Below are positions 1-10,279 of a stretch of 64,000 nucleotides of DNA, in pieces; the first letter of the stretch is position 1; each line of letters starts with the position of its first letter. The notes beneath the pieces are model-generated. The model saw only the letters and a program-made list of their open reading frames with translations, searched no databases and was not told where the DNA came from. The stretch is taken from assembly GCA_000711775.1 (NCBI GenBank), contig ARYC01000373.1, positions 62,001-126,000 on the forward strand, in the 5' to 3' direction. Position numbers and translations under genes: made by a program. The DNA comes from Oxytricha trifallax (lineage: Eukaryota; Ciliophora; Spirotrichea; Sporadotrichida; Oxytrichidae).

Positions 1-1
1 A

Positions 2-619
2 CTAAATAAAATATTTGAGGTTTAGATATCAGACTCATAAAATAATGTCCCAAATCAAGAAAGATAACAAAGTCTAGAGCATTTACAATAAAATGAGGAA
101 TTTAATATTCGTAGTCTAGATGAATGTGAGAAGTTAAGAGGTTATTTTAGAAAACTTATTTATAACTAGAAATCTTAAGTAAATCATGATAAAAATGAAT
201 TCATTTAAGAGTCAATTAAGCAAGAGCTGACTGGGCTATTTAAACCTGTACTAAGCTAAAAGTCATTAAATATTGCAAATAAATAGCTACAAATTATGCA
301 AAAAGAGCTTGGCAAAAATCAAATTAAAGCAGATAACTACGCTGATATACTTTTGAAAAAGGGGGAGCTTTACAAAGAAAGAAAAACAAAAATGAAAGAT
401 ATCGTAAATTAAAGCGAAATAGATGGATGCACTTACAAGCCAAAGATTAAGGAATGGAAAGGCTTAAGTAATTTGAGCCTAAATTAAACCAATTTAAATG
501 AAACTACTACAAATTCTAATAGGACAGATGCTCTTCATATTATAAATAGAAGAATCGCTATATTTTAATATATTTTTAAGAAAAAGTTAGGGAGAGAGAG
601 GGACCAGCAGTGTACATGA
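2..619 (+). CDS. 5'-partial gene, ciliate-specific protein with a CTYKPKI motif
   Basis: This reading frame is open from the left edge to TGA 617-619 when TAA and TAG are glutamine (about 205 residues). It is rich in Lys, Gln, Asn and Glu and contains ELYKERKTKMKDIV followed by DGCTYKPKI near residue 140. I know 'CT(F/Y)KPKI' segments from many ciliate proteins of unknown role; no function is assigned. Beyond ~590 a different frame (VYMSHYTKLKSKGKM and onward) also looks coding to about 780, so a one-base shift or a segment boundary lies near 585-615. The piece converges with the kinase gene on the other strand. The start lies outside the window. Confidence 0.6.
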
Positions 620-910
620 GTCATTATACAAAATTAAAAAGTAAAGGAAAGATGACAGAAAAGCTTAAGAAATTGAATTTGAAAAGAGCAGGAATTAATG
701 CACATTCAAACCTAACTTAACTCTATCTTAAACACATAGGACAAAACTCAACTGATAATAAAGTAAATCTTTATCTTTTATATGTATAATAAATAAGAAA
801 TGAAAAATTGTTAAATCGAATAAATTTTTATTAGCTTATAAGTATTTTATCTGTTCATCATAAAAAATAACTATCACTTAAAATTATAAATGAATTTGTA
901 TAAAGTTTGC

Positions 911-2587
911 TTAACTTATCGAATCCTCGATAAGTATGTTATCTGGCTTAAGATCTCTATGAGCAATGTTTTACTTATGAAGATAGTTAACACCCTCTAC
1001 TACTTACTTAAATATTTACTTCGCTTCTCTCTCATCAACTCTTCGGTACTTTTTTGCCTTTAAAAAGGAGTACAAGCTCTTGCCCTTAACATGTTCCATA
1101 ACCAGATTTATGGTTTTATTCGTATCTATTGATTCATAAAATTTCACAATATTTGGATGATCAAGTCTCTATAAAAGACTGATTTCTCTGCTCACAGACC
1201 TTTTCTTAACAGGATCATTTAAACGTATTTTATCATAAATTTTCATCGCGATTTTGTTGTTTGTTTGCTTGTGTCTACACTGTCTTACAATTGCATATGC
1301 GCCCTCACCAAGCTTTTAACCCAATTCATAATCATGAATGGAACTCCTTTTCTGAAGGAACTTTTATAACAAGGGCTCATTGGCATGATTCTCGCTAGAT
1401 TACCTCAAAATATTGTTCACAGTTAAATCGTTAGGTTTTTGAGATGTTTAATTGACGTTTACTTGAGATTAGGTTCTTTAGATTGGAGGTCGATTACAAT
1501 TATTGCTATCATAAGTATTGTTTTATTTTAAAGCTCTTTCTAGCTTCATTCCTCTAGATATGACTTTTTCCTCTTTGTCTTAAATGATACAATAAAATGA
1601 TTAACACTTAATATGAAAACATATTTTATTGCCACTAGAGCCAGTATTAGAAAGTCTTTTTTATGATAAAGTCTTGTTAACATCATTCTTTGGAGACAAA
1701 ACTACATTCTTAACATTTTAAACTTAATTTTATAAGACTCTTTCTTAATCCGTTTACTTTTTTTTATTTAGCTTCTCCTCAGCTTAGAAATTTTGTTTAA
1801 CGAAATCCTGAAAAACTTTCTCTGTTTCTTTCATCAAATGATCCTTTTTTATATTCGAATTCATGTTTTCTTTATTGCTAGTTGTATTGAATCCTATATC
1901 AAGATTTTATCTCTAGTTTGCAATATTTGGGATGCTCAAATCGTTTTCTTTCATAGCGGCTGATACAATTCTTTTTATCGTTTAAAGTTTTGTCATTGCT
2001 AAACCCTTTGCTGAATTTCTTGGCTTTGGTGGCTTCAGCTAATTTACTTGATTTTCTTAAATTATGTTTATGTTGTCGTTTACTATCAGCCTGGTTGTTT
2101 AGTATTTCTTGGAGTTAGAAATTATGTTTGAAGTTTGTGGGCGGTTTATTTGATTTAAGTTTTCTAATGGAATTGTATTATTTGCAATACCTGAATTTTT
2201 ATCGATTGTTTTTCGGTTTCCGGAAGTAGAAAGGGGTCGCAAAGCTTGAGGTGTCGGTGCTCGATGATGAAAATTCCTTTAAAAATGAATATTTTGCATT
2301 GCTGCACTCATATCTACATAGCTCACAGCAGTCGGTACTAATTTTCTATTTGATGTTTTAATTTTATCAGAAGTTGTATTGAAGTTTGTATTTCCTGAAT
2401 TATCTCGATTTATGCTTCTTATTTTGGTTGAAGAATTCAAAATAGGGGATACAAACTATGCTGAAGGGATTTTGTTATTAGCAACGCTAGTTTAGTTTAA
2501 AATTTGAGTTCCCTCTGGAATATTTTACTTCACAAAATTTCGACGAGATGATATAATTTGATGTTAGTTAGCTAAGGGTGTCTTCAT
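911..2587 (-). CDS. Serine/threonine protein kinase, segment ending after the catalytic loop
   Basis: Read from ATG 2587-2585, the frame stays open for 559 codons with TAA/TAG as Gln. Residues 1 to ~415 are low-complexity and rich in Asn, Ser, Thr and Gln. The kinase domain starts near residue 416: glycine loop GEGAYAIV, lysine in KIAMKIYDK, REISLLQRLDHPNIVKFYES, and the catalytic loop AHRDLKPDNILIEDS. It resembles CAMK/AMPK-like kinases. Similarity stops just after subdomain VIb: no DFG, no APE, and AT-rich DNA follows. The missing C-lobe is not recognisable in this window. The likely reading is one macronuclear-destined segment whose continuation lies elsewhere; a truncated pseudogene is the alternative. 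Only its first ~27 codons recur in units A and B (30577-30663 and 60645-60731). Confidence 0.75.
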
Positions 2588-2743
2588 AATTCTTGATCTT
2601 AATTTAAATTAATTCGCGATTTAACTGACTATTTATGCGCAAAAGAATTAGTTTATATATGTTAGAAAATACTTTGTAAATTAACAATCTGGTTAAATGA
2701 TTAAATGACTAATGCTGAAAATCTTTTTTTTATTGAATCTTGA

Positions 2744-3228
2744 TCACTGTAACTTTGTATCGAAGATCATGTTGATTTTCTTAAGAGATTCACTGAGTTA
2801 CTTTTAAGCAATGAGCAAATCGTTCTTAGTCTTGTTCTCTTGATTCTTTCCCTCGAAAACTTCCTGTTTCTTCTCTAACTCTCTAAGAGTTCTCTCCTTC
2901 TTTCCAAATTTTTCATAAGCCAGAGTCAACAATTCTTGCTCAGATTTAGCAGACTAGGAAGCTTGAAGTGTCTATAATTGTAATTGGAGTTAGTGAGCTT
3001 TGTCCTCTGCTGCTTTTCTCAGGTCAGCTTCTCTCTATGTCTTCAACTGAGCATCTTACACCTGAACCTGAAGAAAATAATAACATATTGGCAAATTAAG
3101 TTGAGCATTGCTAGCTCTATCTTTGGTAAGCTATTCTAGTATTTCTTTAGATGAAATATCGCATTGGCTAGTTTAAGCAGAGCTAGACTTTTCTAAAGTC
3201 CTCTTTTAAAGCTCTTATTCAAGCATTT
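2744..3228 (-). pseudogene. Coiled-coil protein gene, unit 0 copy (2-bp frameshift)
   Basis: This is the paralogue of the intact copy at 30820-31302. It encodes a Gln/Glu/Lys-rich, strongly helical protein (MLEQELQKRTLEKSS at the start; QLQLQLQTLQAS and KERTLRELEKKQEVFEG further on). Relative to the intact copy it carries two extra bases just after the first ~16 codons, so the main frame is not reached from the conserved ATG (485 bp against 483). It ends at TGA 2746-2744, 156 bp upstream of the kinase start. Function unknown. Confidence 0.65.
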
Positions 3229-3239
3229 GGACTTCAGTA

Positions 3240-3537
3240 CTTTCAAGAGAGTAGTAACGGAAGGTACTACGAGGTTCGTGAATTCCTGTTTTTTACACTG
3301 TATTTCAAGTAACAGCCAGTGATCTTGTAGATGCCCTGCTGTTAAAGCAAGATGGCAATAACCTTCAGCAACAGCTGGTTGCTCCTCGTATTCTTACTCT
3401 TATTCTTCAGATTTGGCTTTGGACTAAGCGCTCAGTGCTCAACTTCAAACTTGAATTTTTCAATGGCTTTGTAACAAATTGTCGATTCACAAACATCTCC
3501 AGAGCAATTTCCTTGGGTTTCTTGCCCTCCACCTTGT
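3240..3537 (-). pseudogene. Unidentified coding-like island
   Basis: The base composition is much richer in GC than the surroundings, which in this genome marks coding segments. On the minus strand one frame gives VEGKKPKEIALEMFVNRQ and a neighbouring frame gives AVAEGYCHLALTAGHLQ, both convincing as protein, so a frameshift seems to lie near 3420. Its right edge abuts a decayed TBE end at 3541. I do not recognise the family. The unit A and B paralogues of the coiled-coil gene are not followed by this sequence, so it is private to unit 0. Confidence 0.4.
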
Positions 3538-3540
3538 AAT

Positions 3541-5290
3541 AAAAACCCCCAAAAACTCTTTCAGTAGTTTGATTGAGTTTTTGATCGAAAAATGTAGACT
3601 ATTAGTGCATACTTTATTAGGGTTTTAATAGGATTTTTGTAGAGGTTTAATGTTTAAATATTAGTAATTTAAGTGAGTATAGCTAGCGATTATTTTTATA
3701 ATATTTCACACAAACATAAGCTTAGAGTCATGTGCTAGTTCTCTGAATTTTATCTTTTTAAGATGGTGTTTCCTTTTTCTATTTTAATTCAATGATCTGA
3801 ATTTGGTTTGATGGTGGTAGAGTATGCAAGCTCTTTCATACCTCCATTAATCTTTTACTTATCTAAATATTGCTTGATTCTTTGTTTAAAATCTCTCTCA
3901 TTCTTGCAGCTCAAGTAATCATTTCTAGGCATGTTGCTCTCTATTATTATTACTGCTCAAGCCCAGATACCCCAATGAGTGTCTCCATCTCTCGAATTTT
4001 CTCTCTGGGAAATATCCAGAAGTCCCGTATCATTTCCTAAGGCTGAAGTTTGCACTCTTTGAGCTCTGTTGACATCAATAATATAAACTCTTAGAGGTTG
4101 AAAGTTCATCATGATGTTCTCTGGCTTTAAGTCTATATGAAGATAACCAAGTTTATGAAGCTCTTCAATACCCTCAACTATTTGCTATACGATCTAGCCA
4201 ATTTATCTATGGAATATATTATCAGATAAAAACTCTCTATAAGTCATTTTGAGGAGAGGATGTCTACATCCTACATGATCTTTTCCAAGTATTATACCAT
4301 CTAGCTATATAATATGCTTGCATCTTTAACTTTGATTGTTAAAGAGTATAATACTCATAATCGAATTCCATTTAGAACTTGTCATCACCAAGGAAGTAAC
4401 TGAATGGATATATTTTATAGGTATATTAGTCATCAGTGATGACTCTCTTCTCTACTTTATCCTCAATAGTGAGATAGCTTTCAAGGCAAGATTCTATGTC
4501 AATAACTTTTAAGATAGGAATCTTCATAGCCTCAATTTTTACCATGATTTTGTTTATCTCAGAGACAGAAAAGTTTTTGACTGCTTTCTTCATATTGACT
4601 TACTTCTATACCTCAACCCTAAGAGACTCGGCAGGATTTCTTGATCTTCTTTTTTATAGGAATCTTTTTCCTGTAGGTTCATGAATAAATACAGAACTTT
4701 GATTGCGCTTTATCTTTTAGTGCACTTTGAGGCCTCTTGAATGAGAATATGCTTTCTCAAAGAACTCATAGATATATATATCTAATCCTTATTTTAAAGC
4801 TTTAGATATAACTGAGGCATATCGTTGTGTATATCTCTCAAGTGCCTCTTTTAAGTTGACGTAGAGGAAAATATTATTGCAGTTTTTGCATTAATAGTCA
4901 ACTTTGGCAGAAAAATTTCATGGTCAATAGCGGGTTGAATAACCTCCTCCTCAATTTGCACAGCTTCTATGATGACCTCCTACTTAACTTATATTTAAAT
5001 CTTAAAACTAGTCAAGTCAAAGTTGTCAAAAGTAGGCTCCCACTGAGTACAAGCGTCTCTGGTCTCCACTTTTATTGATCGCTGGAATGATAATTTTTTA
5101 TTGACTTTACCCAAGTAATGCCGCTCTTCTCAAAAGGTTAGCGCTCATTTTAGTTTTCTGATATATTTTATTATAATAATGATAAAATCTAAAGAGATAA
5201 ACTATTATAGTAGAGTATAAGACACTCTGGTAGTTTCTTTGCTGAGAGGTAAGAAAATTAACTAACCATAAAAGACTGTAAGTTGACATA
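3541..5290 (-). mobile_element. Relic of a divergent TBE transposon
   Basis: The left end (AAAAACCCCCAAAAACTC, preceded by AAT) and the next ~150 bp match the unusual left terminal repeat of E2, sharing TTTGATTGAGTTTTTGAT and GGTTTAATGTTTAAATATTA. The interior is the element's zinc-finger/kinase gene in reverse. No right terminal repeat, transposase or 22 kDa gene follows before 5750, so the element is truncated. Confidence 0.65.
3770..5290 (-). pseudogene. TBE 57 kDa zinc-finger/kinase-like gene, decayed
   Basis: Read on the minus strand, pieces of the TBE 57 kDa protein are clear. Upstream are half zinc fingers split between frames (CKNC in one frame, KRHLRDIH in the next). Downstream is a kinase-like catalytic segment, IEELHKLGYLHIDLKPENIM, followed by RVYIIDVNRA. 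The last corresponds to LKPENVML and VVIDLYRA in E1. The Arg of the HRD triplet is Ile here and DFG is not present, as in other copies. Several frameshifts and an in-frame TGA near GIWA rule out expression. It represents a subfamily distinct from E1. Confidence 0.65.
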
Positions 5291-5351
5291 TTTAATGAGA
5301 ATTTTATACATTTTAGTAAATTAAAATACTCCTAATGAAGTTTTGTTTCTC

Positions 5352-5399
5352 TAGGAGGTCCTCCAAATTAAGTTTGAACTTAATTTGGAGGACCTCCTA
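5352..5399. repeat. Near-perfect 48-bp palindrome
   Basis: Arms of about 23 bp (AGGAGGTCCTCCAAATTAAG and its complement) meet with almost no loop. GGTCCTCC/GGAGGACC also makes a smaller internal palindrome. It sits in AT-rich DNA between a TBE relic and E1. Confidence 0.85.
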
Positions 5400-5855
5400 A
5401 AATAATTAAACATTATTTGGAGCAATTTAATGGAGATAGTTTGATAAAAATGGAAATCAATCTGTGAGACTTTAAGAAAGTTTTTCAATGCTTCTCATCA
5501 TATTTTTTCAAGATTGACATCCAGTAGTTCCTCCCTATTTAGTAGTAAGATTGTATTTAACTTAGAATGATATCCATAATTTTAAATTTCATTAACATTT
5601 CTAGAAAGAAGAAGCAAGATGGAGTATATGAATGAAGAGAATTTAATCTCAAGATTAAATAGGAAAATCTCGAAGTAAAAAGGAACTCTATAGATACTTG
5701 GTCTAGCAAGATAAACTTTTCATTAATACTAATATATTAACCATAGCTGGATTAAAAACCCCAAAACCCCTTAGTGAGGTTTATAAGTGCTTTGATTTGT
5801 AGGGTATAGTTGGGGTCTTATTGGGGTTAGTAGAGAAATTAGGTCAAATAGCAAA

Positions 5856-6922
5856 ATTAGAAATAGAAATTAGCGAAATTTAGGGTCTATTAACGATGAG
5901 TAATATTTAGATTTACTGCTTAAGCTTAGGTATGGTACGAGTATTAATATAGACTTAGCCAAACCTGTACTAAATTATGCAGCTATAGCAAAGTTATTAC
6001 GCAAGAGTGCCTCAACTGTTAGGTATCACTGCTTGCTAGCTGTTTAGCATTATACCTCTGGTTCTTGAACGCACCCTTATAGAAAATAAAAGTTCTCTCA
6101 GGCTCATATTGACTTCCTCTGCGATTCGAAGACTTTGAAGTATTGGGCACACTTTCCACTAGACCAGAGAGCTGTGATGTTTCATCGCAAGTTTCCTGAC
6201 ATGCGTATCTCTTCTTAGACTATAACCAATATTTATAAAAGAAATGGTATTACTTTCAAGACTGTCAACAGAGTGAAGAGAGTGATTAATTTTACAGTGC
6301 CATTTTATAGTTATAATTTAAACTATATATATATGATTAAATGCAGAGAGCTATTACTAATAACATCAAGTTCATACACGCTGATGAAGCTGTGTTTACC
6401 TTCAACACCTTTATTAATAAGTCTTGGTATAAGAAGTATGATAATATAGAAGTCTACGATTAGAAAATAAAGGTTGTAACTCATGCAATTTTAGCAGGTA
6501 TTAGTGAAGACTCTGGCTTAGAAAGTTATGTTATTCATCCTCGCTCTATTAAGCGAGAGTAGTATATAGAGTTCCTACATAAGCTGAGAGATAAATACAA
6601 CGATTAAGAGATCATCCTGTTTGTTGACAACCTCTCAGTTCATAAGACTAAGGAGTCTAAGAAAGCTTATGAAGAGTTAAACATTACTCCTGTATACAAT
6701 GTTCCTTACAGCCCTTAATTTAATGGAATTGAATTCTACTGGAGTTAAATAAAGACCCACTACAAGAAACTGCTGCTATATCACCTAATGCATGACTTGC
6801 CTATAGATACAGTAGACTTGATTCAGAGTAGCTGCAAGAGAGTAAGCATAGATAAGACAACAGTTTGTGCGAGAGAGGGAAGAATGAATGTTTATAAATA
6901 AGTTTTAGATTTAAATGAATGA
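5856..6922 (+). pseudogene. TBE 42 kDa DDE transposase, E1 copy
   Basis: This is an IS630/Tc1-family DDE transposase that would cut and join element ends in the developing nucleus. The N-terminal helix-turn-helix region includes AIAKLLRKSASTVRYH. Catalytic residues are visible as HADEAVF, LFVDNLSVHK and SPQFNGIEFYW, with 34 residues between the second D and the E. The start codon is ATT where E5 has ATG. A (TA)n run at ~6331-6340 is 2 bp longer than in E5 and shifts the frame before the first catalytic D. The in-frame TGA at 6066-6068 lies in the candidate 60-nt intron 6042-6101. The stop is TGA 6920-6922, 6 bp from the stop of the convergent 22 kDa gene. Confidence 0.85.
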
Positions 6923-6928
6923 ATAAGT

Positions 6929-8092
6929 TCACATATTAAATTAACCCAGAAAGGGATTTGGTTTCTCTTTCTTCTCCTCTTCTTATGGCTTGCTTGGGCC
7001 CATATTTCTTCTCTTTGTGCCAGCTCCTGCATCTATGTACATTTCATCTGGCTATTAAACATCTTTATAAAGTATCTTGCTCACTTCATGAATTATGAAA
7101 AATAACAAGGAATCGATAAATTAAATTAAAATCAAATATAATTAATAAGTATTCTTAAACAAATATACAAAAGTCATATCCAGTTACAGTTACCTTTTCT
7201 TACCACCCTCCTTGATATTAAGCTCCAACTGGTCATTCTTATTAGAGTTTATGCAATTCTTTCTGATGTATTCTGAACTCTCTGTCGTCTGCCTTCGTGA
7301 CTTCTGCTGAATAGTATTGCTAAAATATAAAAAAGTTTAGATATGTTTTTGTAACTTTCAAATTTTGTTGAGTAACCAGCTGCCAGATATCTGCCATTAT
7401 TTTTATTCATTTTTACTTAATTATTAATTTTAATTTCTTATATCTTTCAAGTTATTTATCTTAAATGGTCTAAGACTTTCTCTCTCTGTGAACCTTTGTA
7501 TGTTCTTTCATTAGAAATATACCAGATCCAGGTTTCCCTAAAGAGTTATAAATCAAAGCTTACTAGAAAGGAATGGATGCTTCTTAAGCTCTGCGAGCCA
7601 GGTCTCGCTTATAAGTATGCTTTGCTTCATTTAATCTTCAGGAGAAATTGAATAGCGTTTCTTGTGAGCTTATTCAATGATTTCTCTGAGGTAACTCTCT
7701 CTTAAAGTGCCAAGAACACCAAAGAAGAAGCTCCTTTCTGGAAGCTTGTTGGAGAGTTGTTTCTTGGTAGGAAGAAAAACTACCAACTCTTCATCTTACT
7801 TCGCATTCTCGTAAAGATTAGTGACTGAAATCTCAGGGTAGTCGGGAATTTCGATTAGTTTAATATCTTTATTTTTAAAAGCTTTATTCTCCTCACAAAG
7901 TATCGCTTTTAAGAATGAAATTTTGGTACCTTCCATCGTTGGAAGGAATAAACCCACTATAGTATATGATTAAGTATCTGTCACATGCTTACCATGCTAA
8001 GTGAGGTATCGATAGAGATCTTCCTTGCTTCTAAATCTTGAGATCATTTCTTAAGCTTCAACCCTCTTCATTGCAGTACTTATAGATTCCAT
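6929..8092 (-). pseudogene. TBE 22 kDa gene, E1 copy, disrupted by an insertion
   Basis: Starts at ATG 8092-8090 (MESISTAMKRVEAQEMISRF) and ends FNM-TGA at 6931-6929. The role of the TBE 22 kDa protein is unknown. The C-terminus is Lys/Arg/Glu-rich. The frame breaks at 7563 and resumes at 7537 if the 26-nt GT...AG segment 7538-7563 is removed; the same segment is found in other copies. A 370-bp insertion (7094-7463, AAT on both sides) interrupts the last third, so this copy cannot make the full protein unless the insertion is removed. Confidence 0.8.
7094..7463. mobile_element. 370-bp insertion inside the E1 22 kDa gene
   Basis: Absent from E2, E3, E4 and E5 at the same place, where coding runs straight through. 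AAT flanks it at 7091-7093 and 7464-7466. The ends are imperfect inverted repeats (TATGAAAAATAACAAGGAA and TAAGATAAATAACTTGAAA). It has coding-like patches on the minus strand, and a ~60-bp stretch near 7310-7380 resembles sequence at ~31500-31600 and ~61570-61650. A small ANT-targeting element or an internal eliminated sequence are both possible. Confidence 0.6.
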
Positions 8093-8249
8093 CCTTGTTC
8101 CTTCTCTTGTTATTGAATTTCAAATTTTAATATATAGAGTTCTGGATCCTACTGTTAAAAATCTTAGTATTAAATATGGGCATCTTATAGGAGGTCAACC
8201 TGGTAAGGATACGTGGAGAAAGCTGGCAGAAGCTGTAACAAACTTCAGA

Positions 8250-8485
8250 GATGGAGCTCCATTTTTATCAATTTAGTTCCATTAAATTAGTACTAAATTT
8301 GTTTAAATTTAATTAGTACTGGTACTAATTCCGTTTAATTTTAATTGGTACAAATTTAATAGTACCAAAACTTAATTAGTACCTAGTTTTAAACTAATGA
8401 GGTTTTAATGGAAAAGTTCCAAAATGGTTCAAAACCTAATTGGTACCAGTACCAACCTGAATTTTATCTAAGTTGGTACCAAAAT
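8250..8485. promoter_or_regulatory. Divergent promoter region with repeated GTAC boxes
   Basis: This lies between the divergent 22 kDa and 57 kDa genes of E1. It holds nine GTAC tetramers, mostly inside variants of AATTGGTACC/GGTACTAATT, alternating in both orientations. Equivalent arrays occur in E2 (~20640-20840), E3 (~29310-29490), E4 (~59630-59825) and, decayed, in E6 (~43690-43780). A regulatory role is inferred from position and conservation only. Confidence 0.45.
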
Positions 8486-8658
8486 TAAAAATATTAAGCA
8501 TGAAATTAGAAAAATTGTAGTTATAAACTAAGCATAAATATGATCTCTAATACTTCAAAATCAACCATTATTGTTGCAATGGTAACTCCTGTACAGAGGA
8601 ACTATAACTAGAGAGTTTATTAGAGCTTTATAATAGAAATTTAAATTTGAATTTAAAC

Positions 8659-9920
8659 ATGGCGGCTAACTTAAATCAAAAAGCAGTTTCTCTTAACAGT
8701 GGCTATTGAAAAGATAAATACATTTTAATGTGAAGACTGCTAGAATTTTTTTCTCAACTGAACAAAGCTTGAAGAGACACCTTAAAGAGGTGCACTCTGG
8801 CAAAGCCAAGATATATTTCAAGCATGAAAAAGTGGATGGAAGGTACTAGTGTACAACTTGTATGAAGTCTTATACTCACTCTGCAAAAGTTAAGAAGCAC
8901 ATGCAAAAGCATCACCTCAGTGAGTTCTTGATTTAAGATAAAGAGACATAAAAACTTGTGCCAGCTAAAAGAAAATCAAATACTATCGAGTCTTAAAGAG
9001 AGTTACAGGAGAAACTCAAGAGACAGAAAAGATAAGAATCGATGAACTAACCTGCAGGCAATACAATTCTAGCCTGCTTCCAAGCAAAAGCAATGAATAT
9101 TCCTGCATTGAATGCAATTAATCTAAGTAATTGTATTGAGAATTACTTACATATAAGTGTTCCTAACAAAGCAAAGCTTATAGTGGTTGATGAGTATGCC
9201 TACAAGGTGTACCCTTTCAGCTATCTCCTTAAGAACGAGCAATACTAGAATGAGTTTGCTAACGAATATATGATTCTTAGAGAGGCCTAGAGAAAAGATT
9301 GCAAGAACTTGCTTAAACTAGATGGTGTTATTTTAAGCTATGGTTTTATCGCACTAAGACTTAAGAAATATGAAATGACTCTGAGAGATTATTTATATCA
9401 TAACAGATACCCAGATGATTTGAATGATATACTATCAGATATGATAAAGGGTGTCAAGTAGTTGCATGAACTTGAATATGTTCATAGAAATTTGAAACCT
9501 GAAAATGTAATGCTGAACCTCTGTCCTTTAAAAGTCGTAGTTATTGATTTATATAGAGCCTTGAGATAAAAGATAGTAACTTTAGCAAAGGTTCTTGGCA
9601 CTCCTGGCTACTTCCAAATAAGAGAGAAGTGGACGAATGGATCAGTTTAGTGGGATGTATGGGCAGTAGCTGCTATAATTTTAGAGAGTGACATGGAATG
9701 CATGTCTTACTATGGTACCAAATAAGAGAAATAATCAATAAGTTTAGCCATTAAGCATATAAAGCAGGACAATATCTGCAAAGAAATCAAACAGATTATA
9801 GACATGATAATTGTAAGAGCACCATCATATACAAGATAATCCTAAGACGATTTACTTGAACCACTACAGAGAGCAAGATTCAAGAGATACAATAAAGATA
9901 AGCAGATAAAATTTGTTTGA
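8659..9920 (+). pseudogene. TBE 57 kDa zinc-finger/kinase-like protein, E1 copy
   Basis: ATG 8659 is followed by an early TGA, and part of the N-terminus present in E2 is missing. Two C2H2 fingers follow: CEDC ... LKRHLKEVH and CTTC ... VKKHMQKHH. Then comes a kinase-like domain with LRDYLYH, QLHELEYVHRNLKPENVML, VVIDLYRALR and WDVWAVAAIILES, ending at TGA 9918-9920. The catalytic Asp of HRD is Asn (HRN) and the DFG position reads IDL, so the kinase fold is probably inactive. A run of seven T at ~8746-8752, where the frame needs six, separates the first finger from its upstream frame. The DNA/RNA-binding role is inferred from the fingers. Confidence 0.8.
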
Positions 9921-10279
9921 GTTAAATCGCGTAATAATCATTAAATATACTTAAAATTCACATAAAACCTGCATTTTCTCTACTAACCCCAATAAGACCA
10001 CAAATATACCCTACAAATCAAAGCACTTATAAACCTCACTTAGGGGTTTTGGGGTTTTGATTGAGATGGTAAATGTAACAGGCCATGAAAACTAGACAGG
10101 CTTTACACACCAAATGCTTGCAGCTGTCCAGCAAAGTAGAGAGCAGCAGTAAAGTCACAGTGAAGGGATAGGAAAGAAAGCTTCAGCTATATGATTTTAT
10201 ACTAATTTAGTTGATAAAAATTTAAGTCTACCCAACTAGATTAATGACTAAGAACCAAAAGCGGACTCTGACAACATCG

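Larger units (their letters stand above)
5754..10059 (+). mobile_element. TBE transposon E1, full length (4306 bp)
   Basis: The left end reads AAAAACCCCAAAACCCC (the first base is A instead of the usual C) and the right end reads GGGGTTTTGGGGTTTTG. Both continue into matching inverted repeats of about 80 bp (GGTTTATAAGTGCTTTGATT and so on). ATT flanks both ends (5751-5753 and 10060-10062), the 3-bp ANT duplication expected for TBE. Inside, in order: transposase (+), 22 kDa gene (-), zinc-finger/kinase gene (+). It also carries a 370-bp insertion of its own at 7094-7463. Confidence 0.92.

Noticed and set aside
3061..3110. Possible intron in the coiled-coil gene ending TTATTTTCTTCAG
   Set aside because: All three copies keep one frame through it, and there is no matching GT donor at a sensible distance.
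4496..5289. Short standard-code frames at 4496-4684 (+) and 5107-5289 (-)
   Set aside because: They fall in the decayed 57 kDa gene. The minus-strand one overlaps its 5' end but has no conserved counterpart; the plus-strand one is antisense.
9960..10060. C4A4/G4T4 blocks read as real chromosome telomeres
   Set aside because: Only two repeat units, at transposon ends with ANT duplications on the outside, and continuing into TBE inverted repeats. They are element termini, not chromosome ends.
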